A stretch of DNA of 52,617 bases from an uncultured Clostridium sp. (GTDB taxonomy: Bacteria; Bacillota; Clostridia; TANB77; CAG-508). Shown piece by piece: positions 1 to 10,003 of this stretch. The stretch is taken from contig CANSII010000010.1 of the NCBI GenBank assembly GCA_947646915.1, positions 1 through 52,617 on the forward strand. Reading direction: 5' to 3'. The translations under genes were made by a program, and so were the position numbers. Each line of letters opens with the position of its first letter. The stretch's first letter is position 1. Under the pieces are notes generated by a model. It saw only the letters and a list, made by a program, of their open reading frames with translations. It ran no database searches and was not told the DNA's origin.

Positions 1-175
1 TTTAAGTTTCGTTTTTTTATTTTTCAAACTTTATTATAGAAAAAAGATATATATTTCAAAGTAAGTTTGACCTGAGTTGTTATTCACTTTAACCTGTTAT
101 AGTGTGTTTCTATACTTTGAATTTTCAGTTTCTTAAACGCCTTGGAAAACGGAACTGCAAAATATATTATTTAAA
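1..175 (+). repeat. MITE-like repeat, copy A (right end lost)
   Basis: The window opens on the left terminal repeat TTTAAGTTTCG. It is followed by the shared left arm (AGAAAAAAGATATATAT), the core with TTATTCACTTTAA and the motif CGCCTTGGA. Similarity stops after about base 170, so the right arm and right terminal repeat are missing. Its left flank lies outside the window. Confidence 0.85.
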
Positions 176-265
176 AAATAAAAATGATTAAAAAATTAAA
201 AAATATTAATTCCATTATGTAAATTTTATGATATAATACAATTTAAATATCGTTTCTATAAGATT

Positions 266-304
266 ATAAAAAAATATATATTTCAAAGAGAGTTTGACCT
301 GAGT
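266..304 (+). repeat. fragment of the same repeat (copy B)
   Basis: A short piece repeats the arm/core junction of copy A (AATATATATTTCAAAG followed by GAGTTTGACCTGAGT). It lies about 40 bp upstream of uvrB and looks like a deletion or duplication remnant of the element at position 1. Confidence 0.7.
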
Positions 305-345
305 AAAATAATACTAAAAAATAATACAAGGATGGTGTTTTTAAA

Positions 346-2301
346 ATGTTTAATATACATTCAGAATATAAACCCACAGGGGATCAACCTAAAGCAATAG
401 AATATCTTAGTAGAGGAATAAAAGAAGGCAAGAAATTCCAGACACTTTTAGGTGTTACTGGATCAGGAAAGACCTTTACAATGGCAAATATTATACAAAA
501 AGTTCAAAAACCAACACTTGTTTTAGCACACAATAAGACACTAGCAGGACAATTATATTCCGAATTCAAAGATTTTTTCCCAAAGAATAGTGTTGAATAT
601 TTCGTGTCTTATTATGATTACTATCAACCTGAAAGCTATATTGCATCTTCTGATACATATATCGAAAAAGACGCTTCGATAAATGATGAAATAGACAAGC
701 TTCGTCATTCTGCAACAGCTTCACTATTTGAAAGAAAAGATGTTATAATAGTCGCTTCTGTCTCATGTATATATGGTTTAGGAGATCCTATCGATTATGA
801 ACATATGATAGTTTCATTAAGACCTAATATGCAGAAATCAAGAGAAGAGGTTATGAAAAAATTAATTAACATGCAATATTCAAGAAATGAAATTGATTTT
901 AAAAGAGGAACTTTTAGAGCTAAAGGTGATATCTTAGAAATTTATCCATCAGATCAAAGTGAATCTGCTATTAGAGTACAATTTTGGGGTGATGAAGTTG
1001 AAAAAATAAATGAAATAAATCCCTTAACAGGAAAAGCAATAGCTGAGATGAAGCATGTTATGATTTTCCCTAACTCTCACTATGTTACAACATCAGATAA
1101 AATGGAACATGCCTTGAGTACTATTGAACAAGAATTAGAAGAACGTATTAAATATTTTAAAGATAATAATAAATTGATTGAAGCACAAAGAATTGATGAA
1201 AGAACAAATTTTGATATGGAAATGATGAAAGAAACAGGATTTTGTCAAGGAATAGAAAACTATTCAAGACATATTAGTGGAAGACCTGCAGATTCTCCTC
1301 CATTTACATTATTTGATTATTTTCCAAAAGACTTCTTACTTTTAATTGATGAATCTCATGCAACAATACCTCAGGTAAAGGCAATGTATAATGGTGATAG
1401 AGCTAGAAAAGATTCTCTTGTAAATTATGGTTTTAGGCTTCCTTCTGCATATGATAACAGACCTTTAAGGTTTGAAGAGTTTGAAGAAAGAATTAATCAA
1501 GTAATTTTTGTTAGTGCTACACCTGCAGATTATGAGAAAGAGCATGCAAAAGAAAATGTTGTTGAACAAATTATAAGACCAACTGGACTTTTAGATCCTA
1601 AAATACAAGTAAAGCCTGTAAGTAATCAAATTGATGATCTTCTTGAACAGATTAGAATTAGAGTTGAGAGAAATGAAAGAGTTCTAGTTACTACTTTAAC
1701 TAAAAAAATGGCAGAAGATCTTACATCTTATTTACAAAGTTTAGATATAAAAGTAAATTACATGCATTCAGATATTAAAGCACTAGAAAGAATGGAAATT
1801 ATACGTAATTTAAGACTTGGTGAATTTGATGTTTTAGTTGGTATTAACCTTTTAAGAGAAGGGCTTGATATCCCTGAAGTTTCTTTGGTTGCAATTCTTG
1901 ATGCAGATAAAGAAGGTTTTTTACGTTCTGAGCGTTCTCTTATTCAGACTATTGGTCGTGCTGCTAGAAATACTGATGGTACTGTTATTATGTATGCTGA
2001 TGAGCTTACAGATTCTATGGATAAGGCTATTACTGAAACTAATAGAAGAAGAAAAATTCAGGAAGATTATAATACTCTGCACAATATAACTCCTAAAACT
2101 ATTAAGAAATCAGTTCGAGAATCTATTAGTATTACTAAACAAGAGGATATTAGTGTTGAGTTTAAAATGGATAGTAGAGATGATATTAAAAAGACTATTA
2201 GTGAACTTACTGATGAGATGCTTAAATTTGCTACTTCTATGGAATTTGAAAGGGCTGCTGAACTTAGAGATAAAATTAAGGAATTAGAAAAACTTTTATA
2301 G
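346..2301 (+). CDS. uvrB: UvrABC excinuclease subunit B
   Basis: UvrB is the damage-verifying helicase-like subunit of nucleotide excision repair. It is loaded by UvrA and recruits UvrC. The 651-residue protein is full length. The Walker A motif GVTGSGKT is at residues 36-43, and the Tyr-rich beta-hairpin that clamps DNA is at about 89-110. The DESH Walker B motif is near residue 335, helicase motifs V/VI ([19 protein letters not shown]) lie at about 505-545, and a C-terminal UVR domain (about 620-648) binds UvrC. The ATG is preceded by AAGGATGG. A candidate -10 TATAAT is at 232-237 but its -35 is poor. It is one of few plus-strand genes here and is not adjacent to uvrA. It contains no CGG. 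Confidence 0.97.
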   Translation: MFNIHSEYKPTGDQPKAIEYLSRGIKEGKKFQTLLGVTGSGKTFTMANIIQKVQKPTLVLAHNKTLAGQLYSEFKDFFPKNSVEYFVSYYDYYQPESYIASSDTYIEKDASINDEIDKLRHSATASLFERKDVIIVASVSCIYGLGDPIDYEHMIVSLRPNMQKSREEVMKKLINMQYSRNEIDFKRGTFRAKGDILEIYPSDQSESAIRVQFWGDEVEKINEINPLTGKAIAEMKHVMIFPNSHYVTTSDKMEHALSTIEQELEERIKYFKDNNKLIEAQRIDERTNFDMEMMKETGFCQGIENYSRHISGRPADSPPFTLFDYFPKDFLLLIDESHATIPQVKAMYNGDRARKDSLVNYGFRLPSAYDNRPLRFEEFEERINQVIFVSATPADYEKEHAKENVVEQIIRPTGLLDPKIQVKPVSNQIDDLLEQIRIRVERNERVLVTTLTKKMAEDLTSYLQSLDIKVNYMHSDIKALERMEIIRNLRLGEFDVLVGINLLREGLDIPEVSLVAILDADKEGFLRSERSLIQTIGRAARNTDGTVIMYADELTDSMDKAITETNRRRKIQEDYNTLHNITPKTIKKSVRESISITKQEDISVEFKMDSRDDIKKTISELTDEMLKFATSMEFERAAELRDKIKELEKLL

Positions 2302-2322
2302 TTTTCTAATTCCTTATTTTTT
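2279..2322 (+). terminator. intrinsic terminator of uvrB
   Basis: AGGAATTAGAAAA pairs with TTTTCTAATTCCT across the uvrB stop codon and is followed by TATTTTTT. Confidence 0.8.
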
Positions 2323-2353
2323 AAATATACATATTTTATAAAACTTACTTTTA

Positions 2354-3319
2354 TTACTCTATACTCATACAAATTTTATCTAATGAACAACTAGAATTTG
2401 TCCATGATGTACAATCAACTTGATAAATAGGTTTACCAATTAAATCCTTTAAATTTACATCTTCGACAACTCCCTTTAATTCATCATTTATATATATTTG
2501 TATTATACTTTCTACTTTAATAAATTTGAATTTTATGGTATATGGATGTGAAGCAAATGGTATCTTATTCATTACTCCTTTATTTTTATACATAATTCCT
2601 CCATTGCCAGGATAAGTTGATGGTATTAACTGTACTTTTCCAAGCATAGTATATTTTGATTCTTTATATGTACCTCCTTCTGATGAAACAGTCATTTCTA
2701 CTTCAATATTTTTTTCAGTTCCATCTACTAATTTCTTAGAAGTAATTCCTATACTTTGATTAGCTCCAGAATTTAAATATATTTTACTATTAGAAAAAGT
2801 CATTGAGCCTGATCCTCCATAAACATCCCATATATTTTCATTCAATACACTTTCATTAAAATCATCAATTATCTTTTGGTCTTCTTTTTTTCCTTCTTCT
2901 ATATAATTTATTTCACCACTTTTTGTTACAATAAATGTATATCCATCTTTTGTAACTATCTGTAATTTCTCTTCATCTAAATTGCTGACATTAGCTTCTG
3001 ATAGTCTATCACTATTTTCTATTTCTTCTTTTAATTTATCTAATTGTATTTCTCCCATATTTTCTATTGCTACAGTTGCCTTTGCTAATTCTATTTGTTC
3101 CCTATAATCTTCTATTTTATATTTTTCTTTTGCTTCTTTTGTTCTAGAAAATAGTCCATTATCTCCTGTTAATGTTGTTAAAGTTATCCCTGACAAGATT
3201 AATAAGATTATTATAGTTATAACTAATGCAACTAATGTTATTCCTTCTCTTTTATTTAAATTACTTGTAAATAACTCTTGTAATGGTTTGCATTTTTTTA
3301 TATTTTTACCCCTTATCAT
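2354..3319 (-). CDS. prepilin-like secreted protein with lectin-like C-terminal domain
   Basis: The N-terminus has a basic leader ending KREG followed by a long hydrophobic helix (ITLVALVITIIILLILSG, about residues 26-45), the signature of type IV prepilin or pseudopilin leaders cut by a GxGD prepilin peptidase. A candidate enzyme lies at 11958-12707. After a charged helix (about 55-85) comes a beta-rich C-terminal half (about 150-321) resembling a concanavalin-like sugar-binding fold; this is judged by pattern only. The start ATG has AAAGGAG in front. It follows the ABC/FtsX gene by 28 bp and is probably co-transcribed. The helix and leader are seen directly. A role in adhesion or pili is inference. 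Confidence 0.7.
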   Translation of the reverse strand: MIRGKNIKKCKPLQELFTSNLNKREGITLVALVITIIILLILSGITLTTLTGDNGLFSRTKEAKEKYKIEDYREQIELAKATVAIENMGEIQLDKLKEEIENSDRLSEANVSNLDEEKLQIVTKDGYTFIVTKSGEINYIEEGKKEDQKIIDDFNESVLNENIWDVYGGSGSMTFSNSKIYLNSGANQSIGITSKKLVDGTEKNIEVEMTVSSEGGTYKESKYTMLGKVQLIPSTYPGNGGIMYKNKGVMNKIPFASHPYTIKFKFIKVESIIQIYINDELKGVVEDVNLKDLIGKPIYQVDCTSWTNSSCSLDKICMSIE

Positions 3320-3347
3320 TTATTAATTTCTCCTTTGTTTTTTTATC

Positions 3348-5915
3348 TTACTCAGTTCTCAAAGCTTCAACAGGATCTCTTTTGCTAGCCATTTTAGCAG
3401 GAATAAGACCTGCAATAATAGTCAAGAACATACTAATTAGTACAAGAACCACACCAGCTGAGAAAGGAACCATAGCATGGACTGATACTCCTGTAATAGC
3501 ATAAATTGCAGCATTTATTGGTAAAGTTATAAGAACTGTAATACCTATACCTAAAATACCAGAAATTAAACCAACAATAAAAGTCTCTGCATTAAATACT
3601 CTAGAAATATCCTTTTTAGAAGCACCAATTGCTCTTAAAATACCAATCTCTTTAGTTCTTTCAAGAACTGAAATATAAGTAATAATTCCAATCATAATTG
3701 ATGAAACTATTAGCGAAATTGCAACAAAAGCAATAAGTACATAGCTTATAGTATTAACAATTTGAGTTACAGATTTCATCATAACACCAACTAAATCTGA
3801 ATAATTAATTTCATTCTCTTCTTTTCCATTATCCTTTTGCATTTGATTATATTTATCTATACCTGATGTAATATTATCTTTTGATGCAAAATCTTTTGGA
3901 AAAATATAAATAGATAGTGGATTTTCTATATCTACTGAACCTAGTTTCTGTAAATTTTCTTCATATGTAGCTTTTTGATTATTCGTATATGTTTCCATAA
4001 CTTGAGCAATTTGTTCACTTGTTAATGTTGCCATTTTAGCCTTTTGTTCAGCTGATAAACTATTAATATCAAATTTTGTTTTTTCATCTTCTTTTGGAAA
4101 TTCTAAACCTGTAAATACATTAATATTTTCATTTGCTTTTTGTTCTTTTACAACTTCTGCTTCATTAGTTTTATTTATAACATATTCCTTCAAATCTTTA
4201 GTATAACCAATCATACCATTAGCCATTCCAGATGCTACACTTTCAGAATTTTGTTTAATAATTCCAACAATTTTTATACTTTCTGCATTCGCGATTTTTT
4301 GCTTCATATAATCTTCATCTTCACTTTTATCAATCCATAATCCATTTTCTTTACTATAATATTCTGGATTTAAAATTAATTTAAAAGATAAATTTAATAT
4401 ATCATCAAATGTATAAGAAGATTGTACAGATTCCTCAACTTTTTCACCTTTCATAATTGCATTCATATTCTTTTCTAACTCTTTTTGATCTTTTAATCCT
4501 AAAGCATATAAAGTATAATCTGGAATTCTGTTATTTTCATCAACAACTAAAACAGTTTCATTATAATTTGATGGCCACTTACCAGCAACAACATTATATT
4601 GACTTTCTAAAAGTTCTCTATTATCTAGCATTTCAGAAAAAACATCTGTATTAGTCATATTTCCAAAAGAAATCTCCATTCCCATTGCTTCCATAACTGT
4701 AGCTGGATTTACTTTAACTATACCATCTGTTGTATCTTCTTTATATAAATTCAAATCTAAATGATAACCATATTGAATAGCATTAGCATATCCTGAAATT
4801 CCATTATTATCTTGTTCTAGATACTTTTTTAATTCTTTTAAATTATTATTTTTAACTTCATTAGACATTGTTGATAACATATCATTCATAATATCAGTAG
4901 AATAAATTTTTCCATCTTCTTGAACTGTTGTATCAACCTCAGTTTGACCCATCATCAATTCCATCATACTTGACATATCTACTGCTTGATCTTCAATCAT
5001 TATTGGATATGAAGAAAGTGTGTCTTCTTCAACTTTTTGTATAAAATTTTGAACACCTGTAGAAATGGCTAAAATTAGTGCAATTCCTATTATACCAATA
5101 CTTCCTGCAAAAGAAGTTAATAATGTTCTTCCTTTCTTAGTCATTAAATTATTTAAACTTAAACGTAAAGCTGTAAAAAACTTCATTGCAGTTCTACCTG
5201 ATTTTGCTTTATTATCTTCATTTTTTGCATCTTCATCAGTATATGGTTTTGTATCATCTGTTATTACACCATCTAATATTTTTACTACTCTTGTTGAATA
5301 CTTTTCTGCTAATTCTGGATTATGTGTAACCATTATAATTAACTTATCTTTTGAAATTTCTTTTAAAATTTCCATTATTTGTACACTTGTTTTTGTATCT
5401 AATGCACCTGTTGGTTCATCTGCTAATATGATATCAGGATTATTTACTAATGCTCTTGCAATTGCTACTCTTTGCATTTGTCCACCTGACAATTCATTTG
5501 GTTTTTTATGTATTTGTTCTTTTAACCCCACATCTTCAAGTGCTTTTATTGCTCTTTGTTTTCTTTCTTTTTTAGAAACACCTGATATAGTTAATGCTAA
5601 TTCGACATTTGATAATATTGTTTGATGTGCAATTAAATTATAACTTTGAAATACAAATCCTACAGAATAATTACGATAAGCATCCCAATCCTTATCCTTA
5701 AATTGCTTTGTAGATTTTCCATTTATTATTAAATTACCATTTGTATATCTGTCTAAACCTCCAATTATATTTAATAATGTGGTCTTTCCACATCCACTCT
5801 GTCCTAAAATTGATACAAATTCATTTTTTCTGAATTCTATATCAATACCTTTTAATGCTGTTACTTTTGTATCTCCTGATAAATAATCTTTTGTTATCTT
5901 TTCTAACTTTAACAT
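3348..5915 (-). CDS. ABC transporter ATPase fused to FtsX/MacB-type permease
   Basis: One 855-residue chain joins an ATPase and a permease. The N-terminal ATPase has Walker A GQSGCGKTT (38-46), signature LSGGQMQRVA (about 142-151), Walker B IILADEPTGALD (about 161-172) and the switch histidine in VTHNPE. The permease part has a TM helix near residues 265-290, an extracellular domain of more than 350 residues, and three C-terminal TM helices (about 715-850) with the FtsX-type motif EIGILRAIGAS. Such LolD/MacB-like fusions in Firmicutes export peptides or lipids or act in antibiotic defence; the substrate cannot be told. The start ATG has AAGGGGGAAA. A perfect palindrome lies 46-82 bp upstream. 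Confidence 0.9.
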   Translation of the reverse strand: MLKLEKITKDYLSGDTKVTALKGIDIEFRKNEFVSILGQSGCGKTTLLNIIGGLDRYTNGNLIINGKSTKQFKDKDWDAYRNYSVGFVFQSYNLIAHQTILSNVELALTISGVSKKERKQRAIKALEDVGLKEQIHKKPNELSGGQMQRVAIARALVNNPDIILADEPTGALDTKTSVQIMEILKEISKDKLIIMVTHNPELAEKYSTRVVKILDGVITDDTKPYTDEDAKNEDNKAKSGRTAMKFFTALRLSLNNLMTKKGRTLLTSFAGSIGIIGIALILAISTGVQNFIQKVEEDTLSSYPIMIEDQAVDMSSMMELMMGQTEVDTTVQEDGKIYSTDIMNDMLSTMSNEVKNNNLKELKKYLEQDNNGISGYANAIQYGYHLDLNLYKEDTTDGIVKVNPATVMEAMGMEISFGNMTNTDVFSEMLDNRELLESQYNVVAGKWPSNYNETVLVVDENNRIPDYTLYALGLKDQKELEKNMNAIMKGEKVEESVQSSYTFDDILNLSFKLILNPEYYSKENGLWIDKSEDEDYMKQKIANAESIKIVGIIKQNSESVASGMANGMIGYTKDLKEYVINKTNEAEVVKEQKANENINVFTGLEFPKEDEKTKFDINSLSAEQKAKMATLTSEQIAQVMETYTNNQKATYEENLQKLGSVDIENPLSIYIFPKDFASKDNITSGIDKYNQMQKDNGKEENEINYSDLVGVMMKSVTQIVNTISYVLIAFVAISLIVSSIMIGIITYISVLERTKEIGILRAIGASKKDISRVFNAETFIVGLISGILGIGITVLITLPINAAIYAITGVSVHAMVPFSAGVVLVLISMFLTIIAGLIPAKMASKRDPVEALRTE

Positions 5916-5960
5916 ATTTTTCCCCCTTCATTAATACTTTACACTTTTATTTAAGTTTTT

Positions 5961-5997
5961 TATATAATAGAAAGTCATGCTGACTTTCTATTATATA
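5961..5997. other. perfect 17-bp palindrome upstream of ABC/FtsX gene
   Basis: TATATAATAGAAAGTCA, a 3-base loop TGC, then its exact reverse complement. No T-tract follows on either strand, so it is a poor terminator. It lies between the PBP stop and the ABC/FtsX start and could be an operator or an RNA hairpin in the leader. Confidence 0.7.
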
Positions 5998-6079
5998 AAA
6001 TATATTGTACAGAAATTTTCTAGCTTTCCGATTTGTTCTTTTATAAAATTTATTAATAATATATCTTTTTCAAAAAACA

Positions 6080-8122
6080 TTAAAATAAAGTTTTAATTTT
6101 CTTAATCAAATAATGACTTCCACCATCTCTATTATTTTGAACATTTTCAACCATACTTATAATCAATAAATCATTGCTATCTTTTCTATTAATTGTAAAA
6201 CAATCAAACCAGCCTAGAGTTCCACTTTCACTATCATCCATTGAATTTTTTAGCTCTGCTGTTCCTGTTTTTCCAGCAATTGTAAGTCCATTTATTTTCA
6301 TATCATTAGCTGTTCCTTCAGGATTTTCTACAACTTGTATTAATGCCTCTTTTACTATGTTTGTTGCTTCATTTGTAAATACATTTTGTTTTAAAATTTC
6401 TTTTTGTCCATTTTTATATTCTATATATGGTTTTACCATACTTCCATTATTTGCAAATGCTGAATATATTGATGCCATATGTATAGGATTTACTAAAATA
6501 TCTCCTTGCCCATATCCTGAATCTGCAAGTTTCTTTTCTGTTTCCATTGCTTTTTCTGAGTTAGCATATTGTGATTTTCTAATTGTTAATGGAAATTCTA
6601 TTTGTTCATTAAAACCTATTTTATCTAAGTTTTCACAGAATTCTTTTTTTCCAATTTGCAATGCTACTTGTGCAAAAAAGATATTATCTGAATGTATTAA
6701 TGCGTTTTTTATATTTTTCGCTCCATTATATTCTGTTAATGTTGTAATAAAGTCACTTTTCCAGCTTTTATCTTTTTGCCAACTTAAACCTGAATATGCG
6801 AAAGTTGTATCTTGTGTCAATTTTCCTGTTGTTAATCCAATTGCTGCTGTTATAGTTTTAAATGTTGATCCTGGACAATAACTTTGTAAAAATCTGTTAT
6901 ATAGTGGTTTATTTTCATTTTTATTAAGTTCTTCCCATTGTGCATTTGTTAATCCTAATACAAAATCATTTGAGTTATATGATGGTGTACTTACTGTAGC
7001 AAGTAATTCCCCTGTTTGTGGATTCATTACAACAAAAAATCCTTTATCTTCTTTCATCTGATTATATAATTGACTTTGTATTTTACTATCTATCGTTAAT
7101 TTTATATCTTCTCCATCTTTTTTATCTTGTTTTACTAGTGTTTTTAATCTATTTCCATTCTCATCTTCTATAAATATTTCTTTACCTTCAATGCCTCTTA
7201 ATCTATCTTCAAAACTAAGTTCTAATCCTGCTTTTCCAATTACACTATTTGAATTATATCCTTTTCCTGATTTTTCTTTTAAATCTTCAGCTGTTACAGG
7301 TTGTATATATCCAATTAAATGTGCTATTTCTTCTCCTAATGGATATACTCTTGCTTCTGTATTTTTTATCATTACACCTGGAATTTGTAATAATTTTTCT
7401 TTTAATTCATTATTGCTTGCTGATACTTTTTTTATAGGTACAAATGTGTCATCTTTTACATATGAGGCATTTAATTGAGAATTTATATATTCTTTTGAAA
7501 CTCCTGTTAAGTCAGATACTTTTGCAATGTTTTCTTCTTTATTTGCTTTTAATTTTGCTGGCACAACTCCTACTGTAGATATTATACCTTTTGTAGCTAG
7601 CTTTTCGCCATTTCTGTCTAATATTTCTCCTCTCTCTGCTTCTATTGAAGAAATTTTTATTTTATCTGTGTTTCTTAATTCAGGAAATATTAAGCTTGAT
7701 GACCAATTTATTTTATATTCTTTATTTTCTTTAACTAATTTTACGGTATTCGAAAAGTTTATATTTCCCGCTGATGTAGACATATTTTCATTATATGTAA
7801 TTTTTTCCGTTGCATTACCTTTTTCTTTCTGTTTTTCTACTTTTACAATTTCTATATTTATATTTACTGCATCTATTCCTTCATATATTTTTTTGTTTCT
7901 TGTTATAAAATCTTCTTGTGTTATTGTTTTTTTACTGCTTTCAGATATCAAATTGTACATTTCTTCATATTTTTTCTCATTTACTAATGTTATATATTGT
8001 TTTATTATCTCTTCTGATTTTATGCTTTTTGTATTTGTTAATATAAACCCTACTATTACTATTACTGTTACTATTATTAATATTATCGCAATTAATATTA
8101 TTATTGCTTTTCTTTTTTTCAT
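6080..8122 (-). CDS. class B penicillin-binding protein with MecA-N (NTF2-like) domain
   Basis: This is a peptidoglycan DD-transpeptidase anchored by one N-terminal TM helix (residues about 6-28). An NTF2-like domain follows (about 35-140), then a PBP dimerisation domain with the ERGEILDRNGE motif (about 165). The transpeptidase domain has the catalytic STFK (near residue 419), SDN (near 478) and KTGT (near 617). This order matches PBP2a/MecA and B. subtilis PBP3-type low-affinity enzymes. At 680 residues it is full length. It has its own promoter (TTGACA, 17 bp, TACAAT) and a MITE copy 12 bp above the -35. The family is certain; beta-lactam affinity cannot be judged. Confidence 0.95.
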   Translation of the reverse strand: MKKRKAIIILIAIILIIVTVIVIVGFILTNTKSIKSEEIIKQYITLVNEKKYEEMYNLISESSKKTITQEDFITRNKKIYEGIDAVNINIEIVKVEKQKEKGNATEKITYNENMSTSAGNINFSNTVKLVKENKEYKINWSSSLIFPELRNTDKIKISSIEAERGEILDRNGEKLATKGIISTVGVVPAKLKANKEENIAKVSDLTGVSKEYINSQLNASYVKDDTFVPIKKVSASNNELKEKLLQIPGVMIKNTEARVYPLGEEIAHLIGYIQPVTAEDLKEKSGKGYNSNSVIGKAGLELSFEDRLRGIEGKEIFIEDENGNRLKTLVKQDKKDGEDIKLTIDSKIQSQLYNQMKEDKGFFVVMNPQTGELLATVSTPSYNSNDFVLGLTNAQWEELNKNENKPLYNRFLQSYCPGSTFKTITAAIGLTTGKLTQDTTFAYSGLSWQKDKSWKSDFITTLTEYNGAKNIKNALIHSDNIFFAQVALQIGKKEFCENLDKIGFNEQIEFPLTIRKSQYANSEKAMETEKKLADSGYGQGDILVNPIHMASIYSAFANNGSMVKPYIEYKNGQKEILKQNVFTNEATNIVKEALIQVVENPEGTANDMKINGLTIAGKTGTAELKNSMDDSESGTLGWFDCFTINRKDSNDLLIISMVENVQNNRDGGSHYLIKKIKTLF

Positions 8123-8146
8123 TTTTGACCTCTTTTTCTTTTTGCT

Positions 8147-8175
8147 ATTGTATATCTATTTTTTTTTATTGTCAA
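8147..8175 (-). promoter_or_regulatory. sigma-A promoter of the PBP gene
   Basis: On the minus strand TTGACA (8175-8170) and TACAAT (8152-8147) are separated by 17 bp, with the start codon 24 bp below the -10. MITE copy C begins 12 bp above the -35. Confidence 0.8.
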
Positions 8176-8187
8176 TATACATATATA

Positions 8188-8400
8188 TTTAAGTTTCGTT
8201 TTTTTATTTTTAAAACTTTATTATAGAAAAAAGATATATATTATAAAGCGAGTTTGACAGTGAGCCGTTATTCACTTTAAGTTATTATAGTGTGTCTCTT
8301 AGGTTTGAATGTTCAATATCTTAATCGCCTTGGAAAACAGGGCTGAATAATATATCTTTTTTCTATATAATATATTTTTCGCAAAATTCCAAAACTTAAA
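8188..8400 (+). repeat. MITE-like repeat, copy C (full length)
   Basis: The ends are TTTAAGTTTCG and CCAAAACTTAAA. The inner arms AGAAAAAAGATATATAT and its reverse complement frame the common core. The flanks ACATATAT (left, one base off) and ACATATTT (right) suggest a decayed 8-bp target duplication. The left end faces the PBP promoter. Confidence 0.9.
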
Positions 8401-8428
8401 ACATATTTTTTTATGTTTGATATATTAC

Positions 8429-8461
8429 AAAAAAAACACCTACATTTTTTATGTAAATGTC
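8429..8461 (-). terminator. intrinsic terminator of ssrA
   Basis: On the minus strand ACATTTACAT pairs with ATGTAGGTGT (with G-U pairs) around an A-rich loop and is followed by eight Ts. Confidence 0.75.
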
Positions 8462-8498
8462 AATTTTCTAATCTATTTCAATCTCTTTTTCTTTAATT

Positions 8499-8851
8499 TG
8501 GTGGAGATGAGGAGAGTCGAACTCCTGTCCACAACACTTTCCATATAGACTTCTACAAGTTTATTTTGTCATTTATATTCATTTTAAAATCGCTGACAAA
8601 AAAGCTAAATTAAAATATATCTTTAAAAAATACCCTCTGTTTCTAAAGCAAAAACAGAATCGTTTCCTACTTTAATTGACACCTTATCTAAACCAGTAGG
8701 CTATTTAGTAAGATGTGCTACTCCTAGGCAGCGTATGCTAATTCTTCGTTATCAGCGTTTATTTTTATTTTCCCGTTTTTTTAAGTGGCCAACGAGAATC
8801 CACTACTTGCTATCTGTACTTCTAGTGTAATGTCGAAACCATTACATCCCC
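8499..8851 (-). ncRNA. ssrA: transfer-messenger RNA
   Basis: The minus strand begins GGGGATGTAATGGTTTCGAC and ends GAGTTCGACTCTCCTCATCT plus CCACCA, the conserved tmRNA acceptor halves with an encoded CCA. The tag reading frame encodes NADNEELAYAA followed by TAG, with the usual hydrophobic AA end that ClpXP-type proteases recognise. The exact resume codon is uncertain. The RNA rescues ribosomes stalled on broken mRNA, which would matter if CGG codons stall ribosomes here. Length is 353 nt. The tag differs from the usual clostridial form ending ALAA. Confidence 0.95.
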
Positions 8852-8964
8852 ATATACAATTATTATTATACAATAATTTTTAACTATAATCAATCAATTT
8901 TTTTAAATTGCTTGCAATTTATTACTAAATATGTTATAAAAATTATAAAATTTATTTCAAGGAT

Positions 8965-9562
8965 GTGATATTTATTTCAATTTTAATTCAAAAAATACTA
9001 AATCTAATTATTATTTTAACAATATTTATATCAATATTTTTTATTCCAATAATTCAAAATTATGAACTAAATTACAATACTACAGAAAAAGAAATAATAG
9101 AATTCAACCCCAATGAGTTTGGTTTTATTTGGCCTATTCCTGGATATACTCAAATCAGTTCACCTTTTGGAAAAAGAAATGCCCCAACAAGCGGAGCATC
9201 TAGCTTTCATTATGGAACTGATATTCCTGCACCTGAAGGAACAAAATTAATTGCAATACATGATGGTGAGATTACCTTTCGATCTTTTCTAGGTGCTGGA
9301 GGATATACAATAACTCTCTCCTTTGACAATTATAAAATATCATATTGTCATGTTTCTCCTAATTATATTGTATCAGTTGGAGATAATGTAAAACAAGGTG
9401 AAGTTATAGGATATGTTGGTCCAAAATATGTTTACGGTGTTGCTGGAAATAAATATTCAGACTCTTTAGGCAATCCAACAAATGGTGCAACTACTGGCTG
9501 TCATCTTCATTTACGGTTTTAGGATTGATGGAGAATATAAAAATCCTTTAAATTACTTTTAA
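8965..9562 (+). CDS. M23 (LytM-type) peptidase, +1 shift at CGG
   Basis: This is a membrane-anchored cell-wall endopeptidase. It has an N-terminal hydrophobic helix (about residues 4-28) and an M23 domain (about 55-198) with the metal ligands in FHYGTD (first His, Asp) and CHLHL (HxH). The zero frame stops right after CHLHL-R-F. Skipping the C of the in-frame CGG at 9514-9516 gives CHLHL-GFRIDGEYKNPLNYF, the normal M23 end, with stop TAA at 9560-9562 (198 residues). The listed start is GTG at 8965, but the good Shine-Dalgarno-like AAGGATGTGATA overlaps it, so translation may begin at ATT 8974. It is downstream of and divergent from ssrA. Confidence 0.85.
9514..9517 (+). other. putative +1 recoding site (CGGT read as Gly) in M23 peptidase
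   Basis: TTA CGG TTT TAG in the zero frame. Skipping C gives TTA GGT TTT AGG (L-G-F-R) and the conserved end of the domain. Confidence 0.75.
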
Positions 9563-9601
9563 AAAAGTAGATTTAAAATTTTCTTATCAATCTACTTTTA
9601 T
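9561..9601. terminator. bidirectional intrinsic terminator
   Basis: AAAAGTAGATT and AATCTACTTTT form a stem flanked by A and T tracts between the converging M23 and zinc-ribbon genes. It fits the M23 stop at 9562 rather than the zero-frame stop at 9522. Confidence 0.8.
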
Positions 9602-9614
9602 AAACATTAATTAA

Positions 9615-9962
9615 TTACATATCATCCTCTTCATCAGAACTTTCGCAACCTGAACATCCATGGCAATGACCTGAACATTCATCATCTTCATCCAAATCTC
9701 CTGACCAATCTAATTCTATAACATTTTTACATTTTGGACATTCAATTTCACTTTTATCATTATCTGACTCTATCACAAACTCATATTCACAATATGGGCA
9801 AACAATCTCAAAGTCAAAATCAGAATCAAAATATATATCATTTTCAATATGACCTATTACATCTTGAATGTGTGTCATTTTGTCATTCAAAATCTTTTGA
9901 TTTTCTTTAAGTTCCTTCATCTCTTCTAAAAGTTTTTCAATTTGTTGATTTAAATCAGACAT
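9615..9962 (-). CDS. small zinc-ribbon protein with coiled coil (CD1247-like)
   Basis: The 115-residue protein has an N-terminal coiled coil (about 1-45), a zinc ribbon with CPYC and CPKC (about 57-80), and an acidic tail with a second Cys/His cluster (CSGHCHGCSGC). Proteins of this layout are common near efp in Clostridia, but their function is unknown to me. It is downstream of efp in the same direction and begins MSDLNQQ after AAAGGTG. A zinc-binding role is inferred from the cysteines. Confidence 0.75.
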   Translation of the reverse strand: MSDLNQQIEKLLEEMKELKENQKILNDKMTHIQDVIGHIENDIYFDSDFDFEIVCPYCEYEFVIESDNDKSEIECPKCKNVIELDWSGDLDEDDECSGHCHGCSGCESSDEEDDM

Positions 9963-10003
9963 ATTTACACCTTTTACCTTTCAAATTAATATTTATTTAG
10001 ACA

